NCBI GenBank assembly: GCA_027886175.1 | Contig: JAJNNQ010000024.1 | Location: 24,965,001 to 25,029,000, forward strand | Direction: 5' to 3' | Source of the DNA: Phylloscopus collybita | Lineage: Eukaryota; Chordata; Aves; Passeriformes; Phylloscopidae | Length of the DNA stretch: 64,000 nt | Shown here: piece after piece, positions 21,516 to 33,650 of the stretch | Position numbering within the stretch: the stretch's first letter is position 1 | How the letters are laid out: every line of letters begins with the position of its first letter | Notes under the pieces: model-generated | Told to the model about the DNA's origin: nothing | Database searches by the model: none | Seen by the model: the letters and a program-made list of their open reading frames with translations, nothing else | Translations under genes and position numbers: made by a program

Positions 21516-22958
21516 GTAAGAGCTGAACTCTCTCTTCTGGGTGGCATGGGCTTTGTGACTGGTGTATCTAGATCATAGACAACTGAGTGGAGGTAGTCTT
21601 CTGTTTTCCCCCCATCTACTGCAAACCCAAGTGTGAGCCCTTCTCATGCTCCATAGCCAGGACTAGTGCTGAAATAGAGGAGGGTGGGAGTACCTGGGGT
21701 CACCTGCTCTGAGGCTGAGGGACATGAGACACTCCATGAGACACTCATAGGAGGGTCAAGCCCATGGTGGGAATTGCAGAATTTCAGTGTTGGGAGATAC
21801 ATTACCCTTTCCCAGGTGCCTTCACCACAGGGACTGCAGGTTCTAAAGTGGGTAAGAGCATCTGTTCATGCTCCTGGGAAGCAAATTTCTGCCTTCTTGT
21901 GTACACAGAGAGAAACTGGCTCTGGGATTAAAAATCAAGGAAGGGTAATAAAGGAGCAACTGTGCAAACATCTAGTGAACTGGGTGGTAGCTTTTGGAGG
22001 TAATCTGTGCACAGAAGGAAATAAAAATGGATGGAAATCTCCTTATTGTGCGATAAGACGGAGCATTGACTTGTAGCCACCTGGTACAGGATTTAGCAAA
22101 GCATTCACATATAATAGACTTTCAGCCTATTTTGCCACTGCAATTCCTATGTTCAATGTTTTCTTCATGTTCTCTGAGTGATGCAGCCCTCTAATTGGGG
22201 GCATAAATCAATTTTAATTTCTAAACACCTTTTTAAGTGCAGTGTGTTTGAGAGCTTGTTTAGATGTAATGTCATATTTTCAGTGTACCAAGTAGCAAAT
22301 TTTCAATTCTCCAATTCTGACTTTTTTAAAAGACAAAAGTAAAGGAAGTCAGATGAAGCTAAATTTTGCATTCACTCACTTCTGGGAACTTGTTCTGCTT
22401 AGGCTACTCTCTGCTGCATTAATCCCAGAGTGAAAAAGACAAGAGAACCTAATTAGCTACTTGGGACTTTCCTCAGCTAAAGCAAGACAAAAGTACTCAG
22501 ATCACTGGGTCACTAAGATGATCATTGTGTGTGATGTACTAACTAGCACAATGTTCTTTAGAGCAATTTACCAAAACAAATCAAATTAAGAAACCCCACA
22601 ATACGAATTTTTCAGTGGTACTTAAGCATGTAGGAAGCCTATTCTGACTTCTGGCACTTTTACTGGTTTGCTCACGTTCTGAAATAGGATTTTAGCTTTC
22701 ATATAAAAGAACTAGCTTTTACTGCCCCTATTTCTTTGAGCTCTGAAAGTTATTATTGTGGATATTTGTGATTATACAAATAAAAGGAGACCTTAATTTT
22801 TATACTGCCTTTTCCTCGCTTCTTCAGAGGAAATGCACCGTGATCTTTCTGTTCTTGTCTTCATTTATTGGTTAGGTTTGTTGCAAAATATCTGGTGTTT
22901 AACCAACATGTTTTATTTCTCTGAAAATAACCCAAACATTGTATGCTGATTCCTGCAG

Positions 22959-22995
22959 GTCTCTCTGTGTAGAGAGCAGAACAGGTATTCAAACC
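22959..22995 (+). other. APOV1 5' UTR part of exon 2
   Basis: The acceptor TTCCTGCAG precedes 37 bases of leader before the start codon at 22996. Splicing from the exon 1 donor at 21515 would create a roughly 90-base leader without an upstream ATG in this part. Confidence 0.7.
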
Positions 22996-23056
22996 ATGCT
23001 GCAATCCAGGGCACTGGTGATAGCTCTCATTCTGCTCCTTAGCACCACTCTCCCCG
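22996..23056 (+). CDS. APOV1: APOV1 coding exon 1 (signal peptide)
   Basis: Residues 1-20. The start MLQSRALVIALILLL is nearly the same as chicken apovitellenin-1. The donor is CCG|GTAAGT, phase 1. Confidence 0.95.
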
Positions 23057-24329
23057 GTAAGTCTGAAAAGCTTTGCTGTTTGCCTGAGACAAAGCTCAGC
23101 TCTACAGGTTCCCACATACTGTGAAGAAGAACTGAAGCCAAGTAATTCGGTTGAAGATCATGAATATGCAGTGCTTGGCAGCGTGGAACAAGTCAGTAGA
23201 GACCTGGCATGAAAACAGCCCATACTTGGTGCAAATACTCTGCCATGGAAGGTCTATGACTTAGATACCCATGACTTGGGGAAGAGGGGGTGCTGAATGC
23301 TGTAGACCAAATTCTAGGAGAGGTTCTGAATCTCAGAATTTCAAATCTCTTCCCCTGCACCTGGGTGAAGATACCAAGACACAAATGACATGAGAAGCCT
23401 CATGGGGTTTTGCCTTTTTTTCTCAGAAGTGCAGTCAAAGTCCCTCTTTGAGAAAGACCGTCGTGACTTGCTGGCCATCCCTGAGGCAATTGTATCTTAC
23501 TTCTACGAAGCTGTGAACAAGGTGACGCCTAAAGTCAGTCAGTTCTTGTCGGATACTGTCCAGAGTCCAACAGTTATTGCGGCCAGGTATGGAAAGCTTC
23601 TCTGCACTAACACTCCAGTGGCCACGTGTGAAAAGGGAGAGGGAGGTGTGTGAGAAAGGAGATTAATCAACTATCTATATGGGGAGATTAATCAGGAACC
23701 AAAGCGTGATGTACCAAGGGAGCGAGGTGCTGGAAGGTGGGGTGAGGTGATACGGTCTCTTGTGAAAGCACAGGGAGGCACATTGTACATTGTACATGTA
23801 CATTGTACATGACAATGTTCACAGGGATGGCAGGTACTGCTCTTTATCCATGGGTAATGGGGGGGGGAGGCTGCTGCCTGGTGGGGAATCAGTTCCTCTG
23901 GAAGGGTCCTGCAGTGCTGTGGGGGGCTGAGTACTCAGTGTGCCAGGATCACTTGATGCAAATCACAGAACTGGCTCTAGCTGTGCATATGTCTTGCTCA
24001 AGGTAGGGGAATGGGTTTCCTCACAAAAGGAAAAGCATGATCAGCCTAGAGACAACTTCATGTAACTCATGGCACACATGTACTGCCTGTTTTGTCTTCT
24101 GAGGAAAGCCCCTCTAGGACTGCCGAGGAGCTCTGCCCTCTCAGTGACAGGCAGAGTGGTAACCACAGCAGCTGGGGATTACCCTCACATACTCGTGTAT
24201 CTTACCACATACTCTGTTGTCTCCTGCAGACAGAGACTCGCCAAAGAAGCAAACAAAGTCAGTATAATGTTTGAACAGCTGATTGAAAAAATAAAGAACC
24301 TGTGGTACACAAGAATCCTGGGCTATTAG
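22996..24329 (+). CDS. APOV1: APOV1, apovitellenin-1 (apoVLDL-II)
   Basis: Three coding exons (22996-23056, 23427-23586, 24230-24329) join into 106 codons, the same length as the chicken protein I recall. Residues 1-24 form a signal peptide (LVIALILLLSTTLP core). The mature 82-residue chain starts KSLFEKDRRD and has amphipathic helices with YEAVNKV, FEQLIEKIKNL and the terminal LGY, all shared with chicken. Family knowledge: it is made in the liver under oestrogen, coats yolk-targeted VLDL, and inhibits lipoprotein lipase so that VLDL reaches the oocyte intact. The mature chain has no cysteine: where I recall Cys in chicken (mature residue 75) there is Trp99, so the disulphide homodimer of hen cannot form. 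Intron phases are 1 and 2. No frameshift is seen. Identification is secure, and the species-level consequence is inference. Confidence 0.97.
23427..23586 (+). CDS. APOV1: APOV1 coding exon 2 (amphipathic core)
   Basis: Residues 21-73, from the signal-peptide end EVQS through RRDLLAIPEA and YEAVNKV to TVIAA. The acceptor follows a T-rich tract (TTTCTCAG), and the donor is CCAG|GTATGG, phase 2. Confidence 0.95.
23779..23818. repeat. ACATTGT/TGTACAT short tandem and inverted repeat
   Basis: Four near-copies of a 7-base TGTACAT-type unit occur in APOV1 intron 3, ending in an inverted ACAATGT. It looks like a small microsatellite able to form hairpins. Confidence 0.7.
24230..24329 (+). CDS. APOV1: APOV1 coding exon 3 (C-terminal helix)
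   Basis: Residues 74-106 and a TAG stop. It encodes the helix FEQLIEKIKNLWYTRILGY. Trp replaces the cysteine I recall from the chicken protein. The acceptor is CTCCTGCAG. Confidence 0.95.
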
Positions 24330-24450
24330 CCAAATGAAGACAAGTCAGTGTTTCCTGATGTGAGTGTGTAACACCCTGCAGTGTCCTCTTTCCCCCCTGC
24401 CCCTCCTACGGACCAAGATCAGTCAATAAGAATCGATGCTCCTCTTAATG

Positions 24451-24465
24451 CCACTAGAGGGAACC
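24451..24465 (+). promoter_or_regulatory. CTCF-like motif in the APOV1 3' UTR
   Basis: CCACTAGAGGGAACC matches the CTCF core at 14 of 15 positions by eye, in the same orientation as the ILDR1 intron motif. It would lie in the transcribed 3' UTR. Confidence 0.4.
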
Positions 24466-24637
24466 CACCTTCAAAGACCAAAAGATGGAAGGCGCCTGCT
24501 GAAGGCATCTGCTGAAGCCTCCCCGGAAAAAAATCAAGCGGCTGGGCATGGGGAAGGCAATGTGGAGATTGTCGAGTTCTTCTGTAGCCAAATCTTGAAA
24601 ATTAATTCCTCCTGAATGGCTTGGGCATTGCCCCTCT

Positions 24638-24643
24638 AATAAA
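24638..24643 (+). terminator. Polyadenylation signal of APOV1
   Basis: AATAAA begins an A-rich run about 310 bases after the stop codon and is followed by a GT-rich stretch (ttggttgtta), the expected downstream element. Confidence 0.7.
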
Positions 24644-24659
24644 AAAAATGTTGGTTGTT

Positions 24660-27520
24660 ACACTTCCTTAAGTTTCTGTTTTGTATTGACAATTATGGAA
24701 TCTGACTTACCTTGGCAGCCCATTCTGCTGAGAATGTAGCTGTGATTCACAAGAAGTTTTGCAGGCAATGCTAACAAACCCTGACTTTTCAGGCACTTAT
24801 AACTAAGCTCAGATCCTTCTTGGTCAGAGGAGGCACTACCTGAGCATCTTTCAGAGTAGCCACAATTGATTGTGCAACTGATTGTGCTCCTTGGTTAGGT
24901 AAGAAGCAAGTAGGGACACCTGTATCACATGCCTGAAGATTTCAGATAATTTGGGAAGACAAGTGCCAGTAAATTGAACTGTCCATCAACCTGAACAGGA
25001 CTTTGGAAGTGTGTTTCATTGGCCAGGCTGAGAGGCTAGTGAATGAGCTTTTCCAAAGGAGAAATGAGTGGAAAATTTCTCACTATCTTGACCAGTTTAT
25101 GAGAGGGACACCTATGCCCAGCACTGTGTATGAAGATTTGGCAGGTCCTCATCAGTCCTGTGTAACTGCATCAGCCCAGATGCCCACACTGGACAAAGAA
25201 ATCCATCTTCTTTCTCATTAAGCAAGCAGAAGCAAGTAGGCAATTTTTCTGAAATCACAGTGGGAGGCTGTGGCATAGGCTAAAGCAAGCCCATTATCTT
25301 GTTTTGTTTCTTTAATTATCAGTCAGATCAGCTATAAGCTTGGACTTAACCACTTGCCTGGAATAAAATCCCCTCATCTTCCATTTTCTTTGTCCCAGCA
25401 ACTCCTTTTTACCATATGCAATCCCAAAGAAATCAGTGTCCCCATGCTGAGCAGCAAGTTCTTCCATCTCAGGTGGCTTCACCACTTCTGCAGAGCTGTT
25501 TTGCAGGTTTATTCATTGCTGCTTATTTTCCTCAGGCAGTCTCTGCTTCTCCAGCCACAATGAACTAACATGTATATGTATTATGTAAATGCACCAGCAT
25601 TTAGGAGGAGATTCAGAAAAGCAGAAGTCAGGACCTTTAGCTCTTTTGCTACAGGGATGATTTCCTTCCTGCTCGTTTTGCATGTGTCTGTTCAATGTTT
25701 TTTTTTTTTATTTTTCCCCCAACTATAACACCTATAAGGAAAAGCCCTGCAACTTAAATCCCCTCTTATCTCAAGGAATAATTTTCTCAGAATAGAGTTC
25801 GTTCTTCTGGCATTTCAAAACTATTTCTTTCTGAAAGAGTGAAAGTCATGAGTCATATGAAAGAGGCTGAATGTGTTCTTAAGAATTGGGTGTCCTGGAA
25901 ATCTGTGTTTCAGCCTTTTCAATCTACTTGTATGCACTGCCAAAAAAGAGTAGAAAAAAAAGTTTGGAAAGTATAGGGGTCTTCATGTTGCATTTTGAGC
26001 CTGTTGTGTGATTTCACCCAAGCAACTCAGTGGCACGTCTGTATTGCATCCCTGCACAGCTGGAGCAGCACAGTAGCTGGTATGAACTCTGTGCTAAAAC
26101 TTAACAAAGTTGACATTTTGTTAAGTGCACCTAATTATATATCCTTTTGCTTCTTTGCAATGTAACCTGAAGAAAATCCAAGCCAGATGAATCCTGATTA
26201 GCAGTTTGATGTCTGATTTTAGCAAATGGGCAAAACAGAATCAGACCGTAGATCTCTGTGTTTGCTTGTACTCAATCTCCTGATCATGTAGTTAGTTATC
26301 TACGCTACGCATTTCTACACTTGAAAAAAAATAGTAGCAAACCTTCTAGGTAGTTAATCTCTTGTACAATCTAAAATGTGGGGGGACCTATGAAGAGCAA
26401 AGTAGACAACCTTGCACTGCCACTTCTGCCCTTGATGCTACTGGCATCCTTTCAGAAAGAAACTCACAGCTGAGACAGCATTCAGGCTAGGGTTGGGAGA
26501 AGGAAAAAAAGATTTTTATCCCAAAAATGACCCAGGGGCAAATTCATGGAACATGAATTCATGCGACTTGTAGTGTGAGGGCTATTTTATATCCCAATGT
26601 TAAAATATTTTGTATCTACTCTCAATTTTCAATTGGAATAAAGAGGTTAATCTGTAATTTCTTTTTAAAATATGTACAGAAATCACTTCCCAAGTGATGT
26701 CTGTTGCAGATTTCACTGAGTGCTTCAAGATTCTTGGAGAGGCTTCATAAGTGAAGTATTTGTTTCAATGAGATTCATGTCATAGAAACTTTCTTGTTGA
26801 GTAATTATCATTCACTTCGCAGATTTGGAAAAGCTTGTGGTTTAACTGGTTCACATGAGTCAATTAAAATGAAATCTTAAGAAATGTCAGGTTTCTGTTG
26901 TTTCTGAGATGGGGGAATAACCCCTCGGGTGTTCATGATTTCTGCAAAAACACCTTTTCTTGAGAACTGTTTTTTATGGTGGGTACTTTACACCATTTTC
27001 AGTGGCTCGGAGGGCTGATGGCTTTTACACTTCCCAGCTCCCCTCGCCTCTTTAACACTTGGAAAAATCACTAATTAATGCCAAGGGAAGACACGCCTCG
27101 GGCTCTGTGCTGCTTTGAGCTGTGGTTGCTGCCCTTGTCGACGAACAGCCCAAGTCCTTCAGCAGCAGAAAAGTCCAGCGCAGGATGTTTGAGAAGGCAA
27201 GGACTGGGAAAAGTCTTGTAAAATATTTGAAACTTACGGCCGGTACTCACACTTACACACGTTTACAGACATTCCATCTCGGGGTACCGCGGTTTTTGTC
27301 CTCTGGTGAGGGCCGTGCGGGCAGGGACAGCGAGGGCAAGGAGCAGGCTGAGATGCTGGACGCGCACCAAGGCGCAGAGCAGAGGCGGCCATCGCTCTGA
27401 TGGTTGCGCTGTTCTGCCCTTCCCCAGGGGCAGACTATTGGCAAAGAACCTTTTTTCCAGACTTTAAACGCCAAAATCACGAACGGGGTGCTTTGTGTGC
27501 GCCACGGGTACGTGAAGCCA
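24660..27520. other. APOV1 downstream intergenic DNA
   Basis: No gene, RNA or clear mobile element was recognised. The stretch is AT-rich with short T and A runs. Confidence 0.5.

Positions 27521-27523
<3 letters not shown>

Positions 27524-27556
<33 letters not shown>
27524..27556 (+). repeat. A33 homopolymer
   Basis: Thirty-three uninterrupted A residues abut the left edge of a CpG island. It could be an old retrotransposed poly(A) tail, but no parent sequence is recognisable upstream. Confidence 0.9.
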
Positions 27557-27560
<4 letters not shown>

Positions 27561-27960
27561 CAAGGCTGCAGCGGGTGTCTGCAGCGGGCAGCGCTGGCTC
27601 CGGAGGGGCCGGCGGGACACCTTGCGTGCCGGGCGGGCGGCCGGGATCAGTCAGCGGCCGCTCCCTGTGGCTCGGCAGGGCGGGCGCTGACTCAGAGCGG
27701 CACCGCCGCCGCCGCCGCCTCGCACGCGATGTGCGCCCGCGGCCCCTCAGCCCCCGCCCGGCCCCACACAGAACCGGCGCGCTCGGCCGGAGGGCCGGGC
27801 GGGACAGCGGGCCTCCAGCCCCGCTGGGGATGCTCTGGGAGGAGGGAGGCGGGCAGGAGCGGCTGGAGGAAGGGAGGAGCGGTTTTCCGGCCATAATCCC
27901 ACGGTTTGGTGAGGCTGGCACAGGTAAATTCCCCCCTGCTGGCCGCCGGACCCCCTGGAA
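27557..27960. promoter_or_regulatory. Orphan CpG island
   Basis: About 400 bases are very GC- and CpG-rich, with a (GCC)n run at 27703-27719, an AP-1/NF-E2-type TGACTCA at 27688 and several GC boxes. No known coding exon starts here. The long open frames on both strands reflect composition. By human gene order CPOX should lie left of GPR15 in plus orientation, but no CPOX exon was found between here and GPR15. It is most likely the promoter of a non-coding or unrecognised transcript. Confidence 0.6.
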
Positions 27961-28853
27961 TGGGAAGCGTGTGTGGCGGTGGGCCGGGTTGGGGTTGAGA
28001 GGCTGCAGCTGGGCCGGCCTTGGGTGGGGTGGGTTTGGATGTTGTTTCCGCAATACACAGAAAGTTTTTTCGCGTGTGTTTACTCGCTCACCTGCGTGCT
28101 CACCGGAGAGGTGGGGGCTCCTTTCATCTGGGTGTGTAGTGACCACGCTGTGCTTTGCGGACACAGCTTTTCTGTGGGGGAGAAAGGGTGTGCCGAGTTA
28201 GATGATGCAGATTTCTTTATGCTTAGATTTGGGGGTGATACGCGACCAGGCCACTTCTCGAAGTGTTTCTTTGTGAAATGTTTCTTGAAGTGTTTCTGGG
28301 TTTGCAATTCAAAAACCTAGAAAATTGCAGCACAAGTCCAAGCTAACTGTTCTGACAGTAGCTGTGATAAAACTGCTTTAAGTTTCCCAGTGCCATGAGC
28401 TGGTGGTGTTCAGATGTACACCACAGCCTCAGGTACACCCCGTACCTCGTGGGAGATGCATTAGCCTGCTCACTGCCATTCAGGAGTGCATCTGGAAATG
28501 GTTTAAAGAACATTGGCTATCAACCCCGAGTTGTACTGATTACTGAAGATCTTAACAGAAGAAATATTTACAAGCGCTGCTGCTGCACATGCCAATGAAG
28601 GTTTATATTCACCTTTATATTCACAGCTTCCTATCTCCAGGTTTACCATAGCATCCCTGTTAAATGGGTTCAGATGTTGGGTTGGGGCTGTTTTATTCTC
28701 AGTTCACTTGAGAGACAAAACCTTCACATGTGAGGGAAAAATGTGTGAGTGACCCAGCATTTGAAAACAAGTGAATTAAGTTTCCTGCTTAGAAAAAAAT
28801 ACTTCAGGACGGCTATTTTTTCCTGATTGTAACATTTTCTCTTCTTTCCAAAG

Positions 28854-28949
28854 GCCTCCTTGTCTCCTGCATTTCTCTGGAGTGCCTGATGTTACAAGCC
28901 CTGCCAGTGATGGATTGCTCCCTTTGGAGTGGAGCACAGACCCTCCCAG
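28854..28949 (+). other. Candidate exon downstream of the orphan CpG island
   Basis: A 96-base segment is flanked by a pyrimidine-rich CTTTCCAAAG acceptor and a CCCAG|GTAACC donor, and two of its three plus-strand frames are open. It lies 0.9 kb after the CpG island. There is no homology I can name, so it may be an exon of a long non-coding RNA or mere chance. Confidence 0.2.
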
Positions 28950-31849
28950 GTAACCTTCCCTTCAGCAGCAGCTCCCAAATGCTGTGCTCAGATCAGCTTT
29001 GGTACGTGGAGGGCACAGAACTGTGAAACAGCAAACGTGGCTGTATGACATGCAGGAACAATCTATTTTCAGTTGTGGTCAATTAAATCCAAAGTTTTGT
29101 TGTTTTGTTTTTGGGTTTGGGTTTGTTTTTTTCTTGAAGGAAGGAAACCCACATAAATCAAACCTCGTTAATGGCCACAGGCTGTTTTGTCCTTCGTTTA
29201 ATGCCACCTTTTGTCAGTTAAACTGCCACTGTGGCTGTTGGCTAATTCAGCCTTTTAGGTCACCCGTACTTCTGAGCTGCTTTGCTCAGCATGAAAGTGG
29301 GAAGTCTCTTGTTTCTTCTTTTTGGGTGGCAAAAATAGTTGGAGCTACATACAATTATTTTAGCAACCTAAGTAACTAATTAAGCCTTTTCTGGTCAGGA
29401 AAAAAACTGTGGTTTTTAGATTTCAAAAGAGCTTTTACTATTCTAATGATAAGGTTATAAGACTTGATAGAAGTCCCCTTTTGTAAAAATAACTGGTAGA
29501 TTTTGCTGCAGGGAGAAAATGATAAATTTTTTTTTGGTGTTACCCAATTTTCCAAATAGTACTTTGATACCTCAGAAAAATAATGATGTATTATATAAAA
29601 TCAACATACATATACATGCCACATAATGCTTTACTCTTTGTTGAGAAGCAATGCTTCATCTGAAACAGTCATTAATCTGATTAACTGTGCTTCTCAAAAC
29701 ATCCTTTGTTCATATAAACTCCATCCTTCATCTTTGGACTTCTTAATAGCAGTTAGGTTTAAAAATTTTCCACTTCATTTGTAAGCACCTTTTGCTCCAT
29801 CATATATTATTGTGGAGGGTTCACTTTGGGGGTGAAGGAGAGAGGAAAAGAAATATTTCTCTGACTCCCCATAGGTCAGTAATTTTTGCCAGCTCATGTG
29901 CAGTGTTAGAAATATGGTACAGGCAATTGTCATCTGTAAAGGTGGAGAAAAATTCTTGTATCAAAAGACAAAAGACAAGAACAGTTGGCACTGTTAAAAG
30001 TTTTTTGGGCAGCTCATTGGCAGCTATCCACCACAGGGGGCTGGCAGATAATGCAGACATTGCAGACTCATGTCATAACACATAAAATCAAACTATGGAG
30101 CACGAATGCAGAAAGTACTTCAGTTCTTGACACGCATTTGCTCCCACATGGTATCAGGGTTTATGCCTGACTCCCTTGATGAGGCAGATCTCAGACCTGA
30201 CTTAAATAACTGAGTCAATAAAAAAACCTGGTTTTGAAGCACCTAAATTGGTATGTGGTAGCATGTCTGTTCCCTGATTGGACTGACTATGTGCGATGCT
30301 AATAGGTGGTTATATCCTCAAAACCCTTCAGCTTTCCTTTTAAAGGAATGTTTGTTTCCCTTCCAGTGTGTGCAAGAAAAGTTCGTGGTTAAAGGGTAAA
30401 CCTACAAGCTCAAAAGCAAGTAAAAGGAACCTCTGAGTAGATTTGCATGGCCATCTCATGATTTTCAGTGAATTTTGTCAGTTCTGAGGATAAAGGAGAG
30501 TTACTACCCTTAGGGGTTTTGACAGATACATGTGAAAAATAATCTGTTCAGTGTTTGCCCTTAGTGAACCAGATGATTGCCTGCAGTCTTCTCCAGCTGT
30601 GCTGCTAATGCCACTTGCTAGAGCCTGAGTCAGAACACAGGCTTGCATTTTTCAGATAAGAAAGGAAGAAGAAGCATGTCACTGTTTGTCCTCTCCATGA
30701 ACATGAGACACTCCATCAAACCCTGGTAGTTAGGTAGTTACCCTACAGCTGTTAGCAGACACTTCAGCCGTTGTGTTTTTACACTTTTTTCCTGTCCTTA
30801 CAGCCACAGGAGAAGAGCAGAGAACACAGATGCCTAAATCACCATGACCTTTCCCTACCTTGCTTTATCCAGGTTGCTTAAAGGCACTTTTAAGGAAGGT
30901 GCAGCCAGCAGCATCAGGAAACCTAGTCCAGCAGCACCTATTTGGATGACCCCTCTCTCTTTCGGAGATGAATCATTAGCATGAATGATTCACAAATGAT
31001 TCTCTCTAAGAGACACACTCATCTAGCAGGGTTCACTACTGGGTAGGTAGTCTGGGAGTTAGGCTTTTGGTCCTCTCCATCAGCCAAACCCCAGCTTTCT
31101 TGAAGTTAGTCATATAAAATTCCAGTTGATTTTCAACAAAATTGGCAGTTTACATACTGGCTTTAATTAGTATTTATTTGGACAACAGGGGAAATAAGGA
31201 CCTATAAGCATTGTTAGTCTAGTTGCACAAGTACTTAAAAATTAGAAGAGTAGGAGGGTTACCTCTCCTTTATGAATTGGCAGGGAGTTCAGACATTTTA
31301 ATAGCCTCAGGAAGGTCGCAGCCTCTGAAGTGGCTGTGCAAAAGCGTGTGTCACAGCACCATCAATGCAGCTGCCAAAACACAAGTCCTGGAAGTCAGGG
31401 GATTATGAGGGTTGTTCAAGGTTTATTCTCTTCTCTAGCTCTAGATTTTTCCAAAGCCGCCTTCTCTCTTCTGGTGAGATATCTGAAAAAGTTTTTCAAG
31501 TACTTGAGTACTTATTCCTAAGTGGTCAGAAGTACCATGTTCTTTGACTAGATTTCATAAGATCTGACACCTTACCTAGAGCTGACATTTTGGGCATGTC
31601 ACTGCACGTTTCAGTGCATTTGTTGCCCTCTCTGCTTCTCAGCACTCCTCTATCCATACTGTCCTGGCTGCTAATGAGGAGGGCAGAAGTTTATGGACGT
31701 ATGTGTTACTTGAAAGCTGCTAAGCTTCTACTCTTACTTGCAACACCTTGTAGATGGTGTGATTGTATTCATGGTGGGTAACACCCACAGGTTCAAACAC
31801 AGGCAAAACCAAATATGCACCTGTCTCTTTTCTCGCTCCCTCACTAGTC

Positions 31850-31874
31850 TTTTTTTTTTTTTTTTTTTTTTTTT
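31850..31874. repeat. T25 homopolymer
   Basis: Twenty-five uninterrupted T residues, an A-tail if read on the minus strand. No adjacent element was recognised. Confidence 0.9.
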
Positions 31875-32554
31875 GTAATGGTTTGCATGTTTTCTCTGTG
31901 TGAGGCATGGGTAGAAGGCTCTGTGGCTCCCAGAGCAGGGGGTGTGAGGATGGGTGACAGGGGAGCTGCTCTTTCCATTTCAAGTCTGACTTTCTGGACA
32001 TTTTATGTAACAGTTTTAAAGCTAGGCTGAAAATCTGGATGGATTTTAAAACCACTGATCAAGTTTCTTTCTCTGAGCAGATGCCACACGGTTTCACATT
32101 CTGGTTTTCTTTGCCTCAAATTGAGGGTTAAAGAAAGGGCATCCTTTGAGAAATAGCTGTTCTTTTATGTTCATATTAACTAGTTTTATCTGTGTAGAAA
32201 GAAAGAAGGCATCAGATTCTGGGGACTCCGTTGCCCAGTGAAAGACAGAGGGTTGTTTGAGGTTTTGCTTTTTTTTTCAGAATTGACTAGTAACTTTTGG
32301 CTGCATCCAGTTATCTCCTGATATTATTGAATCCACTTCACTTTTGAAGGATCTGCTGTTTAGAAAATGAGTATTCACCTTTTCTGGATATCAGTGCTTT
32401 GCAAAGGGTTTGAAGCCAATACAAATGAAAGCCTCTGAATTCTCCTTGTGGAAAACATTTTCTTTGAGATAGGATTCTCACCTTACCTTCCCTGTGACTT
32501 ACTCTAGTCCCCAAAGCAGCTAAAAGCAGTCCAGATTCGAAGAGACACATTTGC

Positions 32555-32577
32555 TTTTTTTTTTTTTTTTTTTTTTT
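32555..32577. repeat. T23 homopolymer
   Basis: Twenty-three uninterrupted T residues in intergenic DNA. No adjacent element was recognised. Confidence 0.9.
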
Positions 32578-33566
32578 GAGATCTGTTGCTGAGATGCCTC
32601 TTGTAAAATCCCATATACTCTAGAAAACGTGAGAAGTAGCAGCAGAAGATGTGTGTTTGCTTACGAGACTTAGTGGGATATTCTGATGAAGAATGCGGTC
32701 TCTTACTAATTATGAAACTGTTTTGAAGTTCAAAAACATGTATTTTGGTCACAATGCATTATTTAGATGACTGATATTAATATTGATAATATGTGTGCTA
32801 TCAAACCATAGCAAGTGCCCTCAATTTCCAAAGCTGCTGCAATCTGTTACAGAAACACAAGTGAAGTGAATTGGGAAATACTCCCCTACGTTTCAACTCG
32901 TATTTTAAAACTAGTATCAACACAAGCAGCCTGGCCTTTGGCAGGAATTTTTTACCAACTTTATTCTTGAAGGCCGTTGGTTCCCAATACACGTGCTTTC
33001 TCATCTCCCATATTTTGCATTCTTTTACTTCATTATGGACTCAGGTCTTAGCTGCCCAGATGCTTGGGGCCAAATCCTCTCTGTCATTTAGTGAGACTGG
33101 ACTATTCTAAAAGCTCCTGTCACTTGCAGACTCCAGCAGCATACTGAACACCTGCACCAGCACGCTGAGCAGCTGCTTGGGTTGTTGTTGAGACCTGGAG
33201 TGCACTAATTGCAGGCTTTGTGGTATAATATTAAAATGTTAGATGAGATACCGTGGGCCCTTTCTGGGTTTCTAAGGGTTTCCAGACCCCTCTGTGTGTG
33301 ACATTTTGGTAGCATTGTAGTTAATTCTGAGGCCATTTAACGCATCACCAGTGCATGTTTCCATCCTTTGTGGATTTAGGTAGCTCGTTCTTTGTTCCCG
33401 TTCATGAACTGATCACCCTTTCTCTGACAATATGCAGAATGCTGACATATTTGGTAAATAGCCTGAGGTGATGGATTTGCCATTGCAGGACTGTGGCTTT
33501 CTGCTTTCTATTCTTTACTTGCCATGAAATGTGCTCCTTAGCTGAGTGATGCCTTTTAAGCCAGAG

Positions 33567-33650
33567 AAGAATCATGGAATCTTTTCAATTGGGAAAGACC
33601 TTTAAGGGCATTGAGTCCAAATGTTTCAGTTTGACATTTTGGGACGTGTA
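33567..33650 (-). mobile_element. CR1 LINE 3' end scrap
   Basis: The plus strand reads 'agaatcatggaatcttttcaattgggaaagaccttta', the complement of a CR1 3' terminus. Fewer than 90 bases remain. Confidence 0.65.

Noticed and set aside
27253..28201. 265- and 303-codon frames across the orphan CpG island
   Set aside because: Both run straight through the A33/T33 tract, giving poly-Lys or poly-Phe, and are otherwise compositional. No homology was recognised.
30028..30050. Possible CTCF motif CCACAGGGGGCTGG
   Set aside because: The spacing in the core is one base short of the consensus, so it was not counted with the three better motifs.
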